From contig DPPB01000029.1 in NCBI GenBank assembly GCA_003539495.1, positions 65,422 to 124,872 on the forward strand: 59,451 nucleotides of DNA. The letters run 5' to 3'. This DNA comes from Oscillibacter sp. (GTDB lineage: Bacteria > Bacillota > Clostridia > Oscillospirales > Oscillospiraceae). The translations under genes were made by a program, and so were the position numbers. Shown piece after piece: positions 8,327-17,261 of the stretch. Each line of letters starts with the position of its first letter. The stretch's first letter is position 1. The notes under the pieces are model-generated. The model was not told the origin of the DNA and made no database searches. It saw only the letters and a program-made list of their open reading frames with translations.

Positions 8327-9226
8327 ATGAAACCTTCTGATTACAGCTTGAAACGAAATTGGAGAGGGTATCTGCTGGTGGTGCCTGCCTGCATTGCCAT
8401 TTTTCTGGTGTCCATCTATCCCATGCTCTACGGCATCAGCCTCGCATTTCAAAACTACACTCTGACAAAGGCCAACTCGGATGATTTCCGCACGTTTGCG
8501 GGTCTGAAGAATTTTATAGAGATCTTCAAGCAGAGCGAGTATATCCAGGCGTGTCAGAACACGCTGTTCTGGACGCTGACCAATGTCATCGTGCAGGTGG
8601 TGCTGGCGGTGCTGATTGCCCTGGCGCTGAACCGGAAAATTAAGGGCCGCGGCTTTTTTCGCACCACTGCCCTGATTCCGTGGGCGGTCCCATCGGTCAT
8701 CGCGGCGCTGACCTTCCGTTTTCTGTATGATGCCAATGTGGGCATCATCAACGCGGTGCTGAAAAAGCTGGGCATCCTGGCCGATGGGATCTCCTGGCTG
8801 GGAAACCTGGAAACGGCACGGTGGGCCGTGGTCATCGAGAGTATCTGGAAGGGCACACCCTTTGTCATGATCTTTGTACTGGCTGCGCTGCAATCCGTAC
8901 CCCATGAGATGTATGAGAGCGCCCGGGTGGATGGTGCCGGCGGAGTCAAGACCTTCTTTAAGATCACCCTGCCCATGATTAAGGAGACCCTGGGCATCGC
9001 CACGATCCTGACCACCATCGGTACGATCAATAACTTCAACGCCGTTTGGCTGATGACCCAGGGCGGCCCCCTGGGGAGCACGGAGATCATGTTCACCTAC
9101 GCGTACAGACGGGCGTTTTCCGCCCACAACTTCGGCCAAGCTGCTGCGATCTCCGTCATAATGTTCATCATCATTGCCCTGTGCACGTTTGTCTATACCA
9201 AGCTGATCGGAGAAGAGGAGGATTGA
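8327..9226 (+). CDS. ABC sugar importer permease, MalF/UgpA-type
   Basis: A 299-residue inner-membrane permease with six predicted helices, the first at about residues 14-36 (YLLVVPACIAIFLVSIYPML). The ATPase-contact EAA loop reads YESARVDGAGGVKTFFKITL, the family 1 form. The start at 8327 is chosen because TAAGGAG lies 9 bases upstream; the longer open frame would start inside the stem-loop. It forms a heterodimer with the product of the next gene. The next ribosome site lies in its last codons. Confidence 0.93.
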   Translation: MKPSDYSLKRNWRGYLLVVPACIAIFLVSIYPMLYGISLAFQNYTLTKANSDDFRTFAGLKNFIEIFKQSEYIQACQNTLFWTLTNVIVQVVLAVLIALALNRKIKGRGFFRTTALIPWAVPSVIAALTFRFLYDANVGIINAVLKKLGILADGISWLGNLETARWAVVIESIWKGTPFVMIFVLAALQSVPHEMYESARVDGAGGVKTFFKITLPMIKETLGIATILTTIGTINNFNAVWLMTQGGPLGSTEIMFTYAYRRAFSAHNFGQAAAISVIMFIIIALCTFVYTKLIGEEED

Positions 9227-9230
9227 TGGG

Positions 9231-10061
9231 ATGAAAGTAAAAAGAAAGGCCATGAATGTGGTGATCTATGTGTTTGTCACATTGGTCTCCCTCTCCGCCA
9301 TCGTGCCGCTTTTGTATGTACTACTGACTTCGCTGAAGACCTCCGGCCAGATCTATGATGTCAATCAGATCGTGCCCACGTCTTTCACGCTGGAGAACTA
9401 TATCAACGTTCTGTATAAAGCCAAATTTCTGACCTATTTCCGCAATAGTGTCATTGTTGCGGTCTGCACCACGGTTGTGTGCATGGTCCTGTCCATCTGC
9501 GCCGGCTACGGCATGACCCGCTATCGGGTCCGGGGCAGCCAAAAGCTGAAAATGGGCATTCTGTATACCCGGATGTTCCCCTCCGTGCTGCTGGCCCTGC
9601 CTTACTATGTCATCATGCGGAACCTGGATTTGGGCGATTCTCTGCTGGGACTTATCCTGATCTATTGCTCCTTCACCCTGCCGTTTACCATCTGGAATAT
9701 GCAGACGTTTTTCCGTCAGCTCCCCTGGGAGCTGGAGGAGGCGGCCTGCATCGATGGCGCCAGCCGTACAACGGCGCTGTTCCGGGTGATCCTGCCCATG
9801 GCAAGACCGGGCATCATCGCAACGGGCTTGTTTTCTTTCATGACCTGCTGGGATGAGTATATGTACGCGAACCTGTTCATTTCCTCCACCTCGAAGAAGA
9901 CCATCTCCCTGGGCATTCAGTCCTTCATCGGAGAGTACAGCACGGATTGGGGCAGCCTGATGGCGGCTACAGTGATTGCCATGGTACCCATCATCATCTT
10001 CTTTGTTGTTGCGCAGAAGAACCTGGTAGGCGGCCTGTCCGCCGGCGCGGTGAAGGGCTGA
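9231..10061 (+). CDS. ABC sugar importer permease, MalG/UgpE-type
   Basis: A 276-residue permease with six predicted membrane helices, beginning with VVIYVFVTLVSLSAIVPLLY. The EAA loop is EEAACIDGASRTTALFRVIL, as in MalG-type partners. It starts 4 bases after the stop of the first permease, so the two are translationally coupled. Together with the lipoprotein at 6984 it forms a carbohydrate importer of the CUT1 family. Confidence 0.94.
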   Translation: MKVKRKAMNVVIYVFVTLVSLSAIVPLLYVLLTSLKTSGQIYDVNQIVPTSFTLENYINVLYKAKFLTYFRNSVIVAVCTTVVCMVLSICAGYGMTRYRVRGSQKLKMGILYTRMFPSVLLALPYYVIMRNLDLGDSLLGLILIYCSFTLPFTIWNMQTFFRQLPWELEEAACIDGASRTTALFRVILPMARPGIIATGLFSFMTCWDEYMYANLFISSTSKKTISLGIQSFIGEYSTDWGSLMAATVIAMVPIIIFFVVAQKNLVGGLSAGAVKG

Positions 10062-10073
10062 TGAGGGAACGAT

Positions 10074-12527
10074 ATGTATATTGATCTGCAGGAATATCAG
10101 GAATTTTCAAAGCCGGCCTTTACCCGGGAAGGGCTCATAGTGCAGTTCCCCCGCCGTGTGACCGGCATTACCCGGGACGGCAGCCGCATTCTGCTTCATC
10201 TGCAGGCCATGGTCTGCCGGAAGGAGCCCGTTGTGATCAGCGCGCTGATGCAGGGGCGTACCTTCCGTTTTACCGGGCAGTGGGCACCTATGACGGCATC
10301 ACTGGAGTTCCTCCCGCCCCGGACGCTGCGCCTGCGCCTGGCGGACGGAGAGGGCCTCCCGCCCAACCCCCAGCCCATGGTGCTCTCCCAGCCGGAACCG
10401 GCGCCTATGGCCATGGTGGAAACGGAGGACTGCTATCGCTTTTTCACAGAGTCGTGGCAGGCCACCGTCTGGAAGGATCCCTATCGCCTGGAGTTGGCGG
10501 ATGCGAACGGGAAGCTCTTGTACCGGCAGTATAACGACGACCGGCACAACGTGACCAACGACCGGCGCCGGGGCCATCAGGAAGGGGAGGGGGATGACCC
10601 CGCCCAGGATCCCGCCCTATCCTTCCCGGGGTTCGAGACCTACCCCTTCGGCTGCGTGACGGACCCGGATACGGGGGCGCACTGCTTTACCGAGAGCGTG
10701 TGCGTGGAGCCCGGCGAGACGTTTTACGGCTTTGGCGAGCGGTTTTCGCCCTTGAATAAAAACGGTCAGGAGCTGCTGAACTGGGTCATCAATCCCGTGG
10801 GCGTCTCCAATAATAAAGCCTATAAGTGCGTCCCCTTCTTTTTCAGTAGCAGGGGCTACGGCGTTTACTATAATACCCCGCGTAAGATCCGCTTTTCCAT
10901 GTGCAATTACTATTATAAGGCCTATGAGTGCCAGGTGGGGAGCGACGGGCTGGACTTGTTCCTTTTCGTGGGCGACCAAAAACAGGTGCTCTCAGCTTAT
11001 GCGGACCTCACCGGCCACAGTGCCCTGCCGCCCAAGTGGGCCTTCGGCGTTTGGATGAGTAGGAACTGCTACATGAACCAGGAGGAGGTAGAGACTGTTG
11101 CCGCTCAGCTGCGTGAGAGGCAGCTGCCCTGCGATGTTATGCACATAGACTGGGCCTACTGCAAGACCTATGACTACGATTTTGCCTTTGACAAGCGTCG
11201 CTTTCCGGATGTGGCTGCCATGTCCGAAAAGCTGCTACAAATGGGAATCCGTCTGTCGGTTTGGCAGATTCCCTATATCAAAAAGACGGCGGACACCTAC
11301 CGGTATGCCGCTGAGCATGGGTACCTGGCCCGGGAAGCGGACGGCTCTCCGGCGGATACCCAGGATGGGGAGGCAGTCATTGATTTCAGCAACCCCCAGG
11401 CAGTGGCCTGGTATCAGGACCTGCTACGGGGCCTGCTGGAGCAGGGCATCCGGGTCATCAAAACGGACTTCGGTGAAAACGCCCAGGACTGTTACCGATA
11501 TGCCGGCTGTGATGGTCGGGATATGCACAACCTCTATCCCCTTTTGTATAACCGGGCGGCCTACGAGGTTTGCCAGCAGGTCCATCCGGGAGACAGCCTT
11601 GTTTGGGGCCGCTCGGCTTACGCGGGCTGCCAGCGATACCCGGTCTACTGGGGCGGCGACTCGGATTCTGACTATAACGGCATGTATCATTCCCTCCGGG
11701 GCGGCCTGTCCCTGGGCCTGTCGGGCTTCCCGTTCTGGAGCCACGACGTTGGGGGATACTTTTGCACGCCGGAGCCGAATGTGTACATCCGCTGGATGCA
11801 GTTCGGCATGCTCTCGCCCCTGGTGCGGTTCCACGGCACCTCGGCCCGAGAGCCTTGGGCATTCGGGGAGAAGGCCGTGGAGCTTTACCGGCAATACGCG
11901 GCCCTGCGTTATTCCCTGATCGAGTACCTTTACAGCGAGGCCCGGCGCTGTGCGGAGGACGGTACGCCTATGCTGCGGGCCCTGGTTCTGGACTTCCCGG
12001 AGGATCCCATGGTAAAAAACATCGACGATTCGTACCTGCTGGGGCGAAACCTCCTGGTGGCGCCGGTGTTTTCCGATGAGCCGGAGCGGGCAGTGTATCT
12101 CCCGGCGGGAACAGACTGGATGTACCTGCATACCGGCCGATGGCATCGGGGCGGTCAGTGCGTCCGCGTCAAGGCCCCCATCGACGTCATGCCTATTTTC
12201 TACCGGGGCGGAACGGCCACCCCGCGCATCACGCCGGGGCAATGTGTGTCCCAGACCCCACCCCAGGAGCTGACGTGGGAGGTCTGCCCCTTTGAAGGCC
12301 GGGCAGGGTATACCTATCGGGCTGAGCATGACCCCGTCCGCCTGGACTTTGCTTTGGATGATTCTAGGGAGGCCCGGGTGACCGTCACCGGCCATGAGCC
12401 TTACGGCCTGTGCCTGCGCATCCATGCGCCCAATATGCAAAAGCTGTTGATAAACGGCTCACCCGCGCTGTTTGCGTGGGAAGGGGACACAGCCGTATAC
12501 CGGAAAGGAGCGTCAAAGGAATGTTAG
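10074..12527 (+). CDS. Glycoside hydrolase family 31, alpha-xylosidase/alpha-glucosidase type
   Basis: An 817-residue cytoplasmic glycosidase with no signal peptide, as expected for an enzyme acting on imported glycosides. The (beta/alpha)8 barrel has GVWMSRNCYMNQEEV and HIDWAYCKTYDYDF. The nucleophile is D465 in KTDFGEN and the acid/base is D529 in YWGGDSDSDYNGM; SIGLSGF-type and FWSHDVGG motifs follow. KTDFGE and the 64-residue gap between the catalytic aspartates are close to the alpha-xylosidase YicI rather than to WxDMNE alpha-glucosidases. The arginine and glutamine pattern typical of sulfoquinovosidases was not seen. It overlaps the aldolase start by 7 bases. Confidence 0.9.
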   Translation: MYIDLQEYQEFSKPAFTREGLIVQFPRRVTGITRDGSRILLHLQAMVCRKEPVVISALMQGRTFRFTGQWAPMTASLEFLPPRTLRLRLADGEGLPPNPQPMVLSQPEPAPMAMVETEDCYRFFTESWQATVWKDPYRLELADANGKLLYRQYNDDRHNVTNDRRRGHQEGEGDDPAQDPALSFPGFETYPFGCVTDPDTGAHCFTESVCVEPGETFYGFGERFSPLNKNGQELLNWVINPVGVSNNKAYKCVPFFFSSRGYGVYYNTPRKIRFSMCNYYYKAYECQVGSDGLDLFLFVGDQKQVLSAYADLTGHSALPPKWAFGVWMSRNCYMNQEEVETVAAQLRERQLPCDVMHIDWAYCKTYDYDFAFDKRRFPDVAAMSEKLLQMGIRLSVWQIPYIKKTADTYRYAAEHGYLAREADGSPADTQDGEAVIDFSNPQAVAWYQDLLRGLLEQGIRVIKTDFGENAQDCYRYAGCDGRDMHNLYPLLYNRAAYEVCQQVHPGDSLVWGRSAYAGCQRYPVYWGGDSDSDYNGMYHSLRGGLSLGLSGFPFWSHDVGGYFCTPEPNVYIRWMQFGMLSPLVRFHGTSAREPWAFGEKAVELYRQYAALRYSLIEYLYSEARRCAEDGTPMLRALVLDFPEDPMVKNIDDSYLLGRNLLVAPVFSDEPERAVYLPAGTDWMYLHTGRWHRGGQCVRVKAPIDVMPIFYRGGTATPRITPGQCVSQTPPQELTWEVCPFEGRAGYTYRAEHDPVRLDFALDDSREARVTVTGHEPYGLCLRIHAPNMQKLLINGSPALFAWEGDTAVYRKGASKEC

Positions 12528-13366
12528 TATCATCAAAAGAAATGCTTTGCAAGGCCCGGGAGGAGGGCTATGCGGTAGGATCCTTCAATATTTTCAACTT
12601 GGAGAGCGCCAAGGCCATCATAGCAGCGGCTGAGGCAGAGAATGCCCCGGTCATGCTGCAGATCTGGAGCGGCTTTGCGGATTTCATCGGCCTGGATGTG
12701 CTGGGTGCCATTGCAGTCTGTGAGGCAAAGCGGGCCCGGGTGCCGGTGGCGGTGCATTTGGACCACGGCGCCACATTGTCCCAGGTAGGGCAGTCCGTGG
12801 CGGCGGGCTTCACCTCCGTCATGCTGGATGGATCGGCCCTTCCGCTGGAGGAGAACATTGCCCTGACCCGCAACGTAGTGGAATTCTGCCGGGGCCTGGG
12901 CATCCCGGTGGAGGGTGAGATTGGCCATGTGGGCGGCTCGGAGGACGGCGGCACCCGGGACGAGATCGTCTACACGGATCCAGATGAGGCTGTGGCCTTT
13001 TGGAAGGACAGCGGCGTGGACTTTGTGGCGGTGTCCATCGGCACCTTCCACGGCGTATATGAGGACGCGCCCCGGCTGAATATTGACCTTCTGAAGGCCC
13101 TGGCCGCCCGCATCAGCGCCCCTCTGGTGCTACACGGCTCCTCCTACACGCCGGATGACCAGCTGGCAGAGGCGGTGCGCCACGGCATCAGCAAGATCAA
13201 TGTGGCCACAGAGGTCAGCGACACTATGATCCGCGCCACACTGGAACACACCCGCAGCCTGGAGAAGGTAAAATACGCCAACCAGCTGACGGACGCGCCC
13301 TATCAGGCGGTCACGGAGTTAGTTCGGCACAAGATCCGCCTTTTTGGCGGCAGCGGAAAGGCCTGA
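12521..13366 (+). CDS. Class II (zinc) fructose-bisphosphate/tagatose-bisphosphate-type aldolase
   Basis: A 281-residue class II aldolase, which cleaves a ketose phosphate into DHAP and an aldehyde with a metal ion. Motifs are AVHLDHGAT (catalytic D and first zinc histidine), EGEIGHVGGSEDG, VSIGTFHGVY and LVLHGSSYTPD (further zinc histidines and phosphate loop). The ATG at 12521 lies inside the last codons of the glycosidase gene and has AAAGGAG and AAAGGA sequences just upstream. Since the kinase of this locus is a PfkB type, a ketose-1-phosphate or bisphosphate is a likely substrate. Confidence 0.9.
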   Translation: MLVSSKEMLCKAREEGYAVGSFNIFNLESAKAIIAAAEAENAPVMLQIWSGFADFIGLDVLGAIAVCEAKRARVPVAVHLDHGATLSQVGQSVAAGFTSVMLDGSALPLEENIALTRNVVEFCRGLGIPVEGEIGHVGGSEDGGTRDEIVYTDPDEAVAFWKDSGVDFVAVSIGTFHGVYEDAPRLNIDLLKALAARISAPLVLHGSSYTPDDQLAEAVRHGISKINVATEVSDTMIRATLEHTRSLEKVKYANQLTDAPYQAVTELVRHKIRLFGGSGKA

Positions 13367-13401
13367 GTACGGAATAACAATCGAAGGAAAGGAATACTCT
13401 C

Positions 13402-14565
13402 ATGAAAATCACAGATGTACTTGTGGATTATATAAAGTGTCCCCTGCCGGGCGAATTTCACCCCACCTGGGGCAGTGGCCTGGCGCAGCACCATGTGGGC
13501 ATGACCTTGGTCCGGATCGTCACGGACGAAGGCCTCGTGGGCATATCTGCGGGCACAGCCAACGGCTGGGAAAATGTGGTGGGTGTGAACACCTTTATCC
13601 GCAGCCAGCTGATCGGAAAGGATCCCCTGATGATCGAGCAGCTTCGCCCCATTATCAGCAACGCAAAGCTGCGCATGGGCTGGCCCTGGATGGTGGAGGC
13701 GGCCCTGTGGGACCTGGCCGGAAAGTACTGCGGCCTGCCCGTATACAAGATGTGGGGCGGCTATACCAATAAAATGAAGCTCTATGCCAGCACCGGTGAA
13801 ATCCGCAGCCGGGAGGAGCGGATGACATATGTACAGAGCTGCATCGACAAAGGCTTCCGCGCCGTAAAGCTACGGATGCACAGTGAGGATCCCGAGGAGG
13901 ATCTGGAGGATATCCGGGCCATTGTCGCCAAGTTTGGTCGGCAGATCTCCTTCATGGTGGACGCCAACCAGGCGGATCATCTGCCTGGTGCGGTGGACAT
14001 CAACTGCGCCTGGGACACCTATACGGCCCTCCACGTGGCCCGGGAGCTGGAGAAGCTGAACATTCTCTGGCTGGAGGAACCCTTGGCGCGGTTCAACTAC
14101 GAGGGCCTGGAGCTGATCGCCCGGAAGGTGGACATTCCCCTGGCCGGCGGTGAGAAAAATACCGGGCTCAATGAATTCAAGGACCTGGCGGAGCGGACGG
14201 GCTACCACATTCTGCAGGGCGACAGCACCTTCTGCGAGGGCATGTTTCAGATGCGCAAGGCGGCTGCCCTGGCGGAGGCCCATAACAAGCTGTTCATCCC
14301 CCACACCTGGTCCAACCCCTGCGGGCTGATGGCCAATATGCAGGTGGCGGCCTCTCTGCCCAACTGCCCGTGGTTCGAGCTGCCCTTCGAGCCCCCAGCC
14401 TACACCATGGAGATGTATGACCAGGTGTTCCAGGAGGGGCTGCAGATCGAGGACGGCTATATCACCGTCCCCGATCGCCCCGGCTTGGGTTTTGCCTTCC
14501 GAGAGGGCTTTATTGAGGAAAACAAGGTGCCGTTTACCAAGGAAAGCATCGGTATTCGTGGTTGA
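13402..14565 (+). CDS. Enolase-superfamily sugar-acid dehydratase (mandelate racemase type)
   Basis: A 387-residue enzyme with the two-domain enolase-superfamily fold. Visible metal ligands and bases are VKLRMH (K), FMVDANQ (D), LWLEEPL (E), AGGEKN (E) and IPHTWSN (H). Members with this set abstract the proton next to a carboxylate and often dehydrate aldonic acids to 2-keto-3-deoxy acids. GGAAAGGA lies before the ATG. It sits between the aldolase and the aldehyde dehydrogenase, implying that an acid sugar is an intermediate or an alternative substrate. Substrate is not predictable from the sequence alone. Confidence 0.88.
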   Translation: MKITDVLVDYIKCPLPGEFHPTWGSGLAQHHVGMTLVRIVTDEGLVGISAGTANGWENVVGVNTFIRSQLIGKDPLMIEQLRPIISNAKLRMGWPWMVEAALWDLAGKYCGLPVYKMWGGYTNKMKLYASTGEIRSREERMTYVQSCIDKGFRAVKLRMHSEDPEEDLEDIRAIVAKFGRQISFMVDANQADHLPGAVDINCAWDTYTALHVARELEKLNILWLEEPLARFNYEGLELIARKVDIPLAGGEKNTGLNEFKDLAERTGYHILQGDSTFCEGMFQMRKAAALAEAHNKLFIPHTWSNPCGLMANMQVAASLPNCPWFELPFEPPAYTMEMYDQVFQEGLQIEDGYITVPDRPGLGFAFREGFIEENKVPFTKESIGIRG

Positions 14566-14578
14566 AAGGATGAAACAT

Positions 14579-15997
14579 ATGAAAAAGTATCCGCTGATTA
14601 TCGGCAACGAAGAGGTTTTCACCGAGGATACCCATATCGTCTATAACAAGTATACGGGCGAGCCCTATGCGCAGATCAGCCTGGCCGGGCCGGAGCAGGT
14701 GGAGGCCGCTGCCTCCGCTGCGTATGAAGCCTTCCGTTCCGTGCCCTTTGATGCTCTGGCCCGGTACAATGTGCTGATGAAGGCGTCTCAGCTTCTGTCA
14801 GAGCGGGCGGATGACCTGGCAATGACCATGGTGGCCGAGGCGGGCAAGACCCTCCAGGACGCCAAAAATGAGGTGCTCTGGTCCGTGGACCTGCTGACGG
14901 AGTCCGCCGAGGAAGCTCGGCGGCTGCACGGCACCTGCTTTGGCTTTTGGGGGGACGGCTGGATGGACAGCCGCACCTGCTATACTCGCAAGGAGCCCAT
15001 CGGCCCCGTAGCGGCCATTGCGCCGTTCAACTTCCCGCTGAACCTGGTGATCCACAAGATTGCCCCGGCCCTAGCGGCGGGCAACCCGGTGCTGCTGAAG
15101 CCGGCGGAGGTCACCTCCGTCATCGGCCTGAAAATCTGCCGCCTGCTGATGGATGCCGGAGCGCCCAAGGGCTATGTCAGCTGCCTCACCGGCAGCGGCT
15201 CGGCCATCGGCCCGCTGCTGACGGCCAACGAGAAGATCGCCTTTTATAGCTTCACCGGCAGCGTGGATGTGGGCAAGAGCATCAAGTCTGCCATCGGTCT
15301 GCGCCAGTGCGCTATGGAGCTGGGCTCCAACGCGGCCACCATCGTCTGTGAGGATTACGACCTTGCATCTGCCGTGGCAAGCTGCGCCGATGCCGCCTTC
15401 TGCAATGCGGGACAGGTCTGCATCCATTTGCAGCGGATCTATGTACAGCGGCCCATATACGAAGAGTTTGTGGCTCGCCTGACCGAGGCCGCAAAGGCCA
15501 AGGTGGTGGGCGACCCCATGGCCTCTGCCACTGACATCGGCCCCATGATTGCGGAAAAAGAGGCGCTCCGGGTGGAGCGCTGGGTGGCGGAGGCAGTTGC
15601 CGGCGGCGCGGAGGTCCACTGCGGAAACCGGCGAGAGAAGGCGCTGTTCTGGCCCACGGTCCTGACGGGTACTACCCGGGATATGCGTGTGGTGCAGGAG
15701 GAGGTTTTCGGCCCGGTGGTCTGTGTTATGCCCTTTGACACTATGCAGGAGGCCTATGACATGGTCAATGACTCCCGCTATGGCTTGAACACGGGCATTT
15801 TGACCAACAACATCGCCGTTGCCATGGAGGCGACCCGCGTGCTGCAGAGCGGCAGTGTGATCGTCGGCGGCACCTGCGGGTTCCGTATCGGCAATATGCC
15901 CTACGGCGGCGTAAAGGACAGCGGCTTCGGCAAGGAAGGCCCCCGCTACGCCATTGAGAAGATGAGTCAAACCAAGGCCGTGGTCATTTTGAACTGA
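14579..15997 (+). CDS. NAD(P)-dependent aldehyde dehydrogenase
   Basis: A 472-residue aldehyde dehydrogenase. The Rossmann-fold part has APFNFPLNLVIHKIAPALAA, the general base is E247 in MELGSN, and the catalytic nucleophile is C281 in NAGQVCIHLQR. A C-terminal EVFGPVV motif and GGVKDSGFGKEGPRYA are also present. This pattern is typical of non-phosphorylating lactaldehyde, glyceraldehyde or semialdehyde dehydrogenases. GAAAGGA 8 bases upstream favours the ATG at 14579 over the one at 14570. With glycerate kinase nearby, oxidation of glyceraldehyde to glycerate is a reasonable inference. Confidence 0.9.
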   Translation: MKKYPLIIGNEEVFTEDTHIVYNKYTGEPYAQISLAGPEQVEAAASAAYEAFRSVPFDALARYNVLMKASQLLSERADDLAMTMVAEAGKTLQDAKNEVLWSVDLLTESAEEARRLHGTCFGFWGDGWMDSRTCYTRKEPIGPVAAIAPFNFPLNLVIHKIAPALAAGNPVLLKPAEVTSVIGLKICRLLMDAGAPKGYVSCLTGSGSAIGPLLTANEKIAFYSFTGSVDVGKSIKSAIGLRQCAMELGSNAATIVCEDYDLASAVASCADAAFCNAGQVCIHLQRIYVQRPIYEEFVARLTEAAKAKVVGDPMASATDIGPMIAEKEALRVERWVAEAVAGGAEVHCGNRREKALFWPTVLTGTTRDMRVVQEEVFGPVVCVMPFDTMQEAYDMVNDSRYGLNTGILTNNIAVAMEATRVLQSGSVIVGGTCGFRIGNMPYGGVKDSGFGKEGPRYAIEKMSQTKAVVILN

Positions 15998-16007
15998 GGG
16001 CCCCTAC

Positions 16008-17240
16008 GTGAATACCCACGGTCAAGGGGGAGTTTTCCCAAAGCGGGGCCATACGGAGCGCAATAGCCCGCTTACCGGCCGCTACATGCTGCTGCAGGGA
16101 TTGAACTGGTCGGCATTTGCCGCCATTTGGGTCTATGCGGTGGTGCTGCTCCGGGGCAGTGGTCTGAGCTACAGCCAGGCCGGCCTTGTGATCTCACTGG
16201 CAAATATTCTGGCGGTATTTGCCCAGCAGGGGCTGTCCGCCTGGGCGGACCGGGCAGCTGTCGACTCCAGCGCAAAGGCGGCCGCCGGCCTGGTGAGTCT
16301 GGGCGCGACGGCGGCGCTGCTGTTTTTGCTGGCTGGCTTTGGCGGCAAGGCTTTGGCGGGCGTCTGCTTCTGCTTGATTGGCGTTGCGATCATCGGCGTG
16401 CAGCCCTTTTTGAATGCCGCCGCCATGGAGCAGGTGCAGCAAGGACTTGCGTTAAATTACGGCCTGGCACGGGGGATTGGGTCGGTGAGCTACGCAGCTT
16501 TTTCCGCCTTAGCAGGCGTGATATTAGGCCGCTTCGGCGGCTCAGGATTGGTGGCGACCTATATATTTCTGAGCCTAGCCGTGCTCCTGGCCTTGGCAGC
16601 CTTTTCCGCCGGGGCAGGGAGAACCGTTTCCGTCCGACAGCCGGGTGAGCCCCTAAGCGGTGCGGCGTTGCTGCGCCGAAATCCGCAATTCTGCTGGTTT
16701 CTTGCATCCAGCGTCCTGCTCTATGCCGCCCATATGATGGCCATCACGTATATGGATGCCATCGTGGGCCGGGCCGGGGGAACGGAGGCGGAGCTGGGTC
16801 TGGCGGTAGCGGTAGGCGCGGCGGCGGAGTTTCCGGCTATGGCACTTTTGCAACGTATCCGCAGGCGTTTTTCCGCTAAGCAAATTCTGTTGTTTTCTGC
16901 AGTATCCTTTGCGGTCAAGCTCCTGTGCCTGGCGGCAGCCGTGTCCATGACCTGGGTGTATTTGGCCAGCCTTCTGCAGCTGGCGGCATACAGCCTGTTC
17001 ACGGGCATGTCCGTATACTATGTGACGGACGTCGTTGATCCCGCCAATCAGGCAAAGGGCCAGGCCCTGTGTTCCGGGGCCTCGACAGTCGGCGCAGTGC
17101 TGGGCAACTACGCTGGGGGTATGCTGCTGGAACATTTGAGCGTGGGGAAGACCATGCTCTTCGGGGCACTGCTGGCAGGTGCGGGGGCAGTTCTGCTGAC
17201 CCGCTGCTTTAACGGAAGCACCGCTCCATCGAAAGTTTGA
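16008..17240 (+). CDS. Major facilitator superfamily transporter, LacY-like
   Basis: A 410-residue protein with about 12 predicted membrane helices, starting near residue 27 (YMLLQGLNWSAFAAIWVYAV). The pattern matches the proton:sugar symporter and nucleoside permease branch of the MFS. It starts with GTG, placed 8 bases after TGAGGG; an ATG at 16086 lacks a ribosome site. A second carbohydrate transporter next to an ABC importer suggests uptake of a related monosaccharide or efflux of a product. Direction and substrate are unknown. Confidence 0.82.
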   Translation: MNTHGQGGVFPKRGHTERNSPLTGRYMLLQGLNWSAFAAIWVYAVVLLRGSGLSYSQAGLVISLANILAVFAQQGLSAWADRAAVDSSAKAAAGLVSLGATAALLFLLAGFGGKALAGVCFCLIGVAIIGVQPFLNAAAMEQVQQGLALNYGLARGIGSVSYAAFSALAGVILGRFGGSGLVATYIFLSLAVLLALAAFSAGAGRTVSVRQPGEPLSGAALLRRNPQFCWFLASSVLLYAAHMMAITYMDAIVGRAGGTEAELGLAVAVGAAAEFPAMALLQRIRRRFSAKQILLFSAVSFAVKLLCLAAAVSMTWVYLASLLQLAAYSLFTGMSVYYVTDVVDPANQAKGQALCSGASTVGAVLGNYAGGMLLEHLSVGKTMLFGALLAGAGAVLLTRCFNGSTAPSKV

Positions 17241-17261
17241 CAGCATAGGAGAAATGAGCAT

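Noticed and set aside
10074..12527. GH31 enzyme as a sulfoquinovosidase in a sulfo-glycolytic operon
   Set aside because: The order GH31, isomerase, kinase, aldolase first suggested it. The catalytic-loop residues resemble alpha-xylosidases, and no sulfonate-specific transporter or reductase is present.
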